From positions 4,679,001 to 4,743,000 of the forward strand of contig NC_083508.1 in assembly GCF_032362555.1 (NCBI RefSeq): a stretch of DNA of 64,000 nucleotides, in the 5' to 3' direction. The stretch comes from Amyelois transitella. Its lineage: Eukaryota; Arthropoda; Insecta; Lepidoptera; Pyralidae. Under the pieces are notes generated by a model. It did no database searches and was not told where the DNA came from. It saw only the letters and a program-made list of their open reading frames with translations. Shown here in pieces: positions 60,492 through 64,000 of this stretch (positions are counted from its first letter, which is position 1; every line of letters starts with the position of its first letter). The position numbers and the translations under genes are program-made.

Positions 60492-63400
60492 GTACCTACT
60501 TATGATAGTCCATAGAAGCACAAGGGCCGCACATTTTTATAAGTGCGTCTAATTTCTTTATCGATGCGGAACAAATTCACCGCTCAGAGACGCAGCTCTC
60601 TGTTCTGTTTAATATTAGCTTATTATATTCTCAATAATTCAACGATATCTCTTCGCATTCGATTCTTCCGTTCTATTTAAGATTGACCACACAAAGTTAT
60701 ATTTATTTGGTAAGAGGCTCATTGGAAACATTTCAAACATGAAAATTAAATGTGATTTCGTAATAGAAATTTGTTGGTTTATTGTTAATCGTTGGTTTAA
60801 TGGCATTTGTGCAAATTTGTGTTGCCATGACAATACATAGAACATGATACCTAGTATATGTTACCCAATGCTACTGTTATATAATATTGCATACACGAAA
60901 TCATACTTTAGCGTATAAAATCTAACAATGCTGATCGTTAATCAAACATATCACTAAATTTCCCACCATAAATACCTTTATTGTGTTTCTACCAGCTTCA
61001 CGTGATAGAAGCTTGAAATGCCAAGAAAAAAGTTGATATACGTAATCTGTATATTACATTACCTGATATATCATCAAGATAGATTTATATTTCACAATTA
61101 AAATACTATACTTATAATAAACTCAAATTATAAAGTGCAGGCTGAATTTGCATTTCAATACTAAAATTCCATTGACCAGCTTTGATGCTTATAGTTCCGT
61201 GATGATCTAATATAATTCAATATTGTGTCTTAGATTCACGGCCGGACGACGACAGACGCCGATACATATGTCTCCTTTAAAATCCAATACAATAGATTCA
61301 TGAGCATTATTTATTTCCAATGATTTTGTAACAGTTGAACATCAGTTCAACAGTTTTTCAAAAAACAATCAATCACAGAAAGCTCAATTATATGCAGATC
61401 TTTATGATTTTGACAAAATCAAGCATCAACTAAAAGAATGTCCAACTACAATAACTTCAAAGAACTTACATATTTGCCACAAATTTTTGTGGTCATTCAT
61501 TCATAAAATTATGACTGTAGCCATGAAATTGGTACGGACATAGTAAGTATATTGTATTGTAGATATTTTTAATGTCTACATAAGAATCATGAGTAACATT
61601 ATGCCGATAAAGAGTTTGTTTGTTTTGTAAAAAGTCGTTATCAGTTATTTATGTATCGGTTTGAAGTCACGCAGTTACCCAATGAAGTAGTCAAGTGTCG
61701 TCAGAGAATATTTATTTAATCTTCTTGATTGATAGACAATAATACTAAACAATATCTTTTAGTACCTTCCGAACTTGAGTAATCGATCGATTTAGATCTG
61801 ATTCAATAACTAACATTAAAAAGTACCTATAGTTCAATATTTATTAATACTCATACACCATCAAATTGTGATGTATTGATAGATAAACTAACATTACCAC
61901 TACCAGAATTAATAGGTAGGTAGGAAGGTTTATTTATTTATTTGTTTTCTCTTTACGCGTTATCTATATTGGATCTTCTTGAAATCGTTTTGAAATTTTA
62001 CGCACATATTATAATAAGACTTTGATGAAGGACATATGCTGTTTGTCATCCTGGTAAAAGCTTTAGTTCCCGTGTAATTTGCGAAAAACCTGTATTATTT
62101 TGTAGGTGACGCTAAATTTGCGCCGGCGAAGCTGCAGATTTTTTTCAGCTATTTCTTTTCTGATATTTTCTTGATTTCTTTCTTCATGTCGATAGTAAAA
62201 ATTAATTGTCGGAAAAGAATACACAGCTGGCTTTGACTATAGTGACCGCTCTTATAATAATTCCTTTTATAATTTTTAAGTTATGATTATCTGATTTGTT
62301 ATAAGCAAGACGTGAAGTGGATGACGTGTATCTGGTAAAACCAGTAGAATATGTTATTTATGCGAATAACTTGTCGTGTCTTCTTGCGCATCTCATTGTA
62401 CTCTCACTCATGACGTAGTTTCAGTTAATTTAAAAATGAAGCAGGTGATGCTTAATTACAAATAGAATATGATGCAAATGATTGACGAGTTTGCTTTAAA
62501 CCCCGAGCTCTGCTCTTGCCAAAGACAAAATATGAGTTAATGTAGGTAAGAAGTTTTTAACCACCATTTCATTGTTTATACCCCAAGTTTTTTTTTATTT
62601 GGTGGATGCAAGTTTAGATAATAGGTATAATACACAGAAGTTCAGCATTTTCTGAAAATTAACTCTGTCAGAAAATATACGCCTTTCCTTATGATTTTCT
62701 TCGTAAGCCTCATTAAAACTTCTGTATAAGCTTTTCAGTGAATCAAATACATATGTTTGTCTTTCGTAGAATGAAAAGTACGTTTATAACATTTATCAAA
62801 AATAGTGGGTTGTATTATGATTCGCAGGACTTACTCACGTGTCATTGACTCAGCGTGGAAAGTGACCAAAGTGATTCTGATTTTCGCTGTTGGATTCAGT
62901 CCAGGAATTGCCAGAAATAACTGCGTTTTGCGCCCTATGCTCAACACTGATAAAAAGCTAAGACAGAGTGTATCGCCTTCCTTTCTTGCTTGTTTTTATA
63001 CTTATCATCTGTTTCAACTATGTAGGTAAGTTTAGGTCTATCTCTTGAGTATTATAATGCATAGAAAATAGCATTGGTTGAAAATATAATGTTTTTTTTT
63101 TTTAATAAGTATTTTCCAATCAATCTAAGTACAAAAGTGCAAAAGGTTTACAAAATAAAACTAAACGATTAATTTTGATCAAGCAAAAACACGGTACCAA
63201 ATCAGCTCTATTTGTGGTTGTTCACAAATCGACAGATAGACGAACAAGTGTGATCCGTGTTTAGTATGATTAGCATACATTTTGCTTACAAGGCAAAAGT
63301 AAACAAAGTGATGATGACATAATAATTGAATTAACATATCAGTAGTGTCAATGGCAGCTCTATAAGTAACTCGGTTGTAATGGTTATTGCAAAAAGAATG

Positions 63401-64000
63401 GCACCCGTTATAAGTTTTTCAGATTATTTGTATGAATATATGCCCTAACTTGAAACATTGATCTAATTTAAAAATTCGTTAAAACCATAATGAACCTATA
63501 GCTATGTAAATTGAAAAAAAAATTAAAAGAAGATCAGCCTCCTAGCGTAAGCCCTGGTTGTGATCATTCCATCCTCCGTAGCATGACTCGCATTGCACGA
63601 AAAACTATCGCTATCCCGTTTCGCACTATAATAAAACCGAAACAGCGATAGATTTTCGTGCGATAAAAACGGTGTCGCGCGTGTTATGCTAAGGAGGCTG
63701 GAGGGTATAAGTCAGACGACGTTTACCAAAAAAGTTATTGAAAGTGAAATGGTTTACATTTTCTTACCCATATTATTTAAAAATCAAGGATCTAAACCAT
63801 CTGGTCAAGAAAACTTAGCAACAAATGATTTGTCAGATGCCTTTACGCATCTTGCAAAAACGTAGACAAGTTTTGGTCACTTAGATGCGAGCTCCGACCT
63901 CTGCTTTCGTCAAGGTGGAGTCTCGATTATTTTTTGCATATTTTAAATTCAGGTCTTTGTTTGCTCTGATATTTAGATACTTGATACCATATTGAAATTA
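60492..64000 (+). other. Non-coding DNA, probable intron to window end
   Basis: AT-rich with no confident exon. A weak candidate exon is at 62817-63025 (see findings). A foldback element is at 63535-63712. Confidence 0.6.
63535..63712. repeat. Foldback / MITE-like element
   Basis: Inner arms GCACGAAAAACTATCGCTAT... and its imperfect inverse ending GATAGATTTTCGTGC flank a short centre. Outer arms CCTCCGTAGCATGACTCGC and GCGTGTTATGCTAAGGAGG are also roughly inverted. Near-symmetry over about 130-180 bp suggests a palindromic non-autonomous DNA element. Confidence 0.65.

Overview
The window looks like a piece of a moth or butterfly (Lepidoptera) nuclear chromosome. It is AT-rich, has GT-AG introns, and carries many short interspersed repeats of kinds common in moths. 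Its main gene encodes a protein that matches lepidopteran ecdysone receptor isoform B1 nearly throughout. I cannot name the species.

Layout. (1) 1-4.0 kb: non-coding DNA with old retroelement fragments; it may be intron of the EcR-A transcript if that promoter lies further upstream. (2) 4.0-30.4 kb, plus strand: EcR-B1. It has a GC-rich promoter, a B1-specific first coding exon, a 21.6 kb first intron and six further coding exons that carry the DNA-binding and ligand-binding domains. All seven exons join in phase to give about 585 residues. The EcR-A-specific exon was not found here. (3) 30.4 to about 34.7 kb: probable long EcR 3' UTR. (4) 35.4-38.4 kb, plus strand: a five-exon secreted C-type lectin with two carbohydrate-recognition domains (immulectin type, 321 residues). 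(5) 45.1-39.7 kb, minus strand: an eight-coding-exon fatty acyl-CoA reductase (515 residues), tail-to-tail with the lectin. It probably has a non-coding first exon near 51.65-51.9 kb. (6) 54.4-55.75 kb, plus strand: two in-phase exons of an unrecognised Ser/Glu-rich protein. (7) 60.1-60.5 kb, plus strand: a first exon starting MGNVQCC (predicted myristoylation and palmitoylation) under a GC-rich promoter. Both of the last two pieces end in phase 0, so they may be alternative starts of one gene that continues past the window.

The genes do not form a pathway. EcR is a hormone-activated transcription factor, the lectin is probably an immune recognition protein, and the reductase makes fatty alcohols for wax, pheromone or tracheal lipids. 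The rest is introns and intergenic DNA with many SINE/LINE-like fragments, one perfect 54 bp palindrome, several hairpins and small tandem duplications. I found no clearly new multi-gene system. The best leads are the EcR-B1 reading frame extending upstream of its first ATG, a duplicated block abutting the EcR exon 4 acceptor together with tandem acceptors, the 54 bp palindrome, and the possible alternative-promoter gene at the right end.
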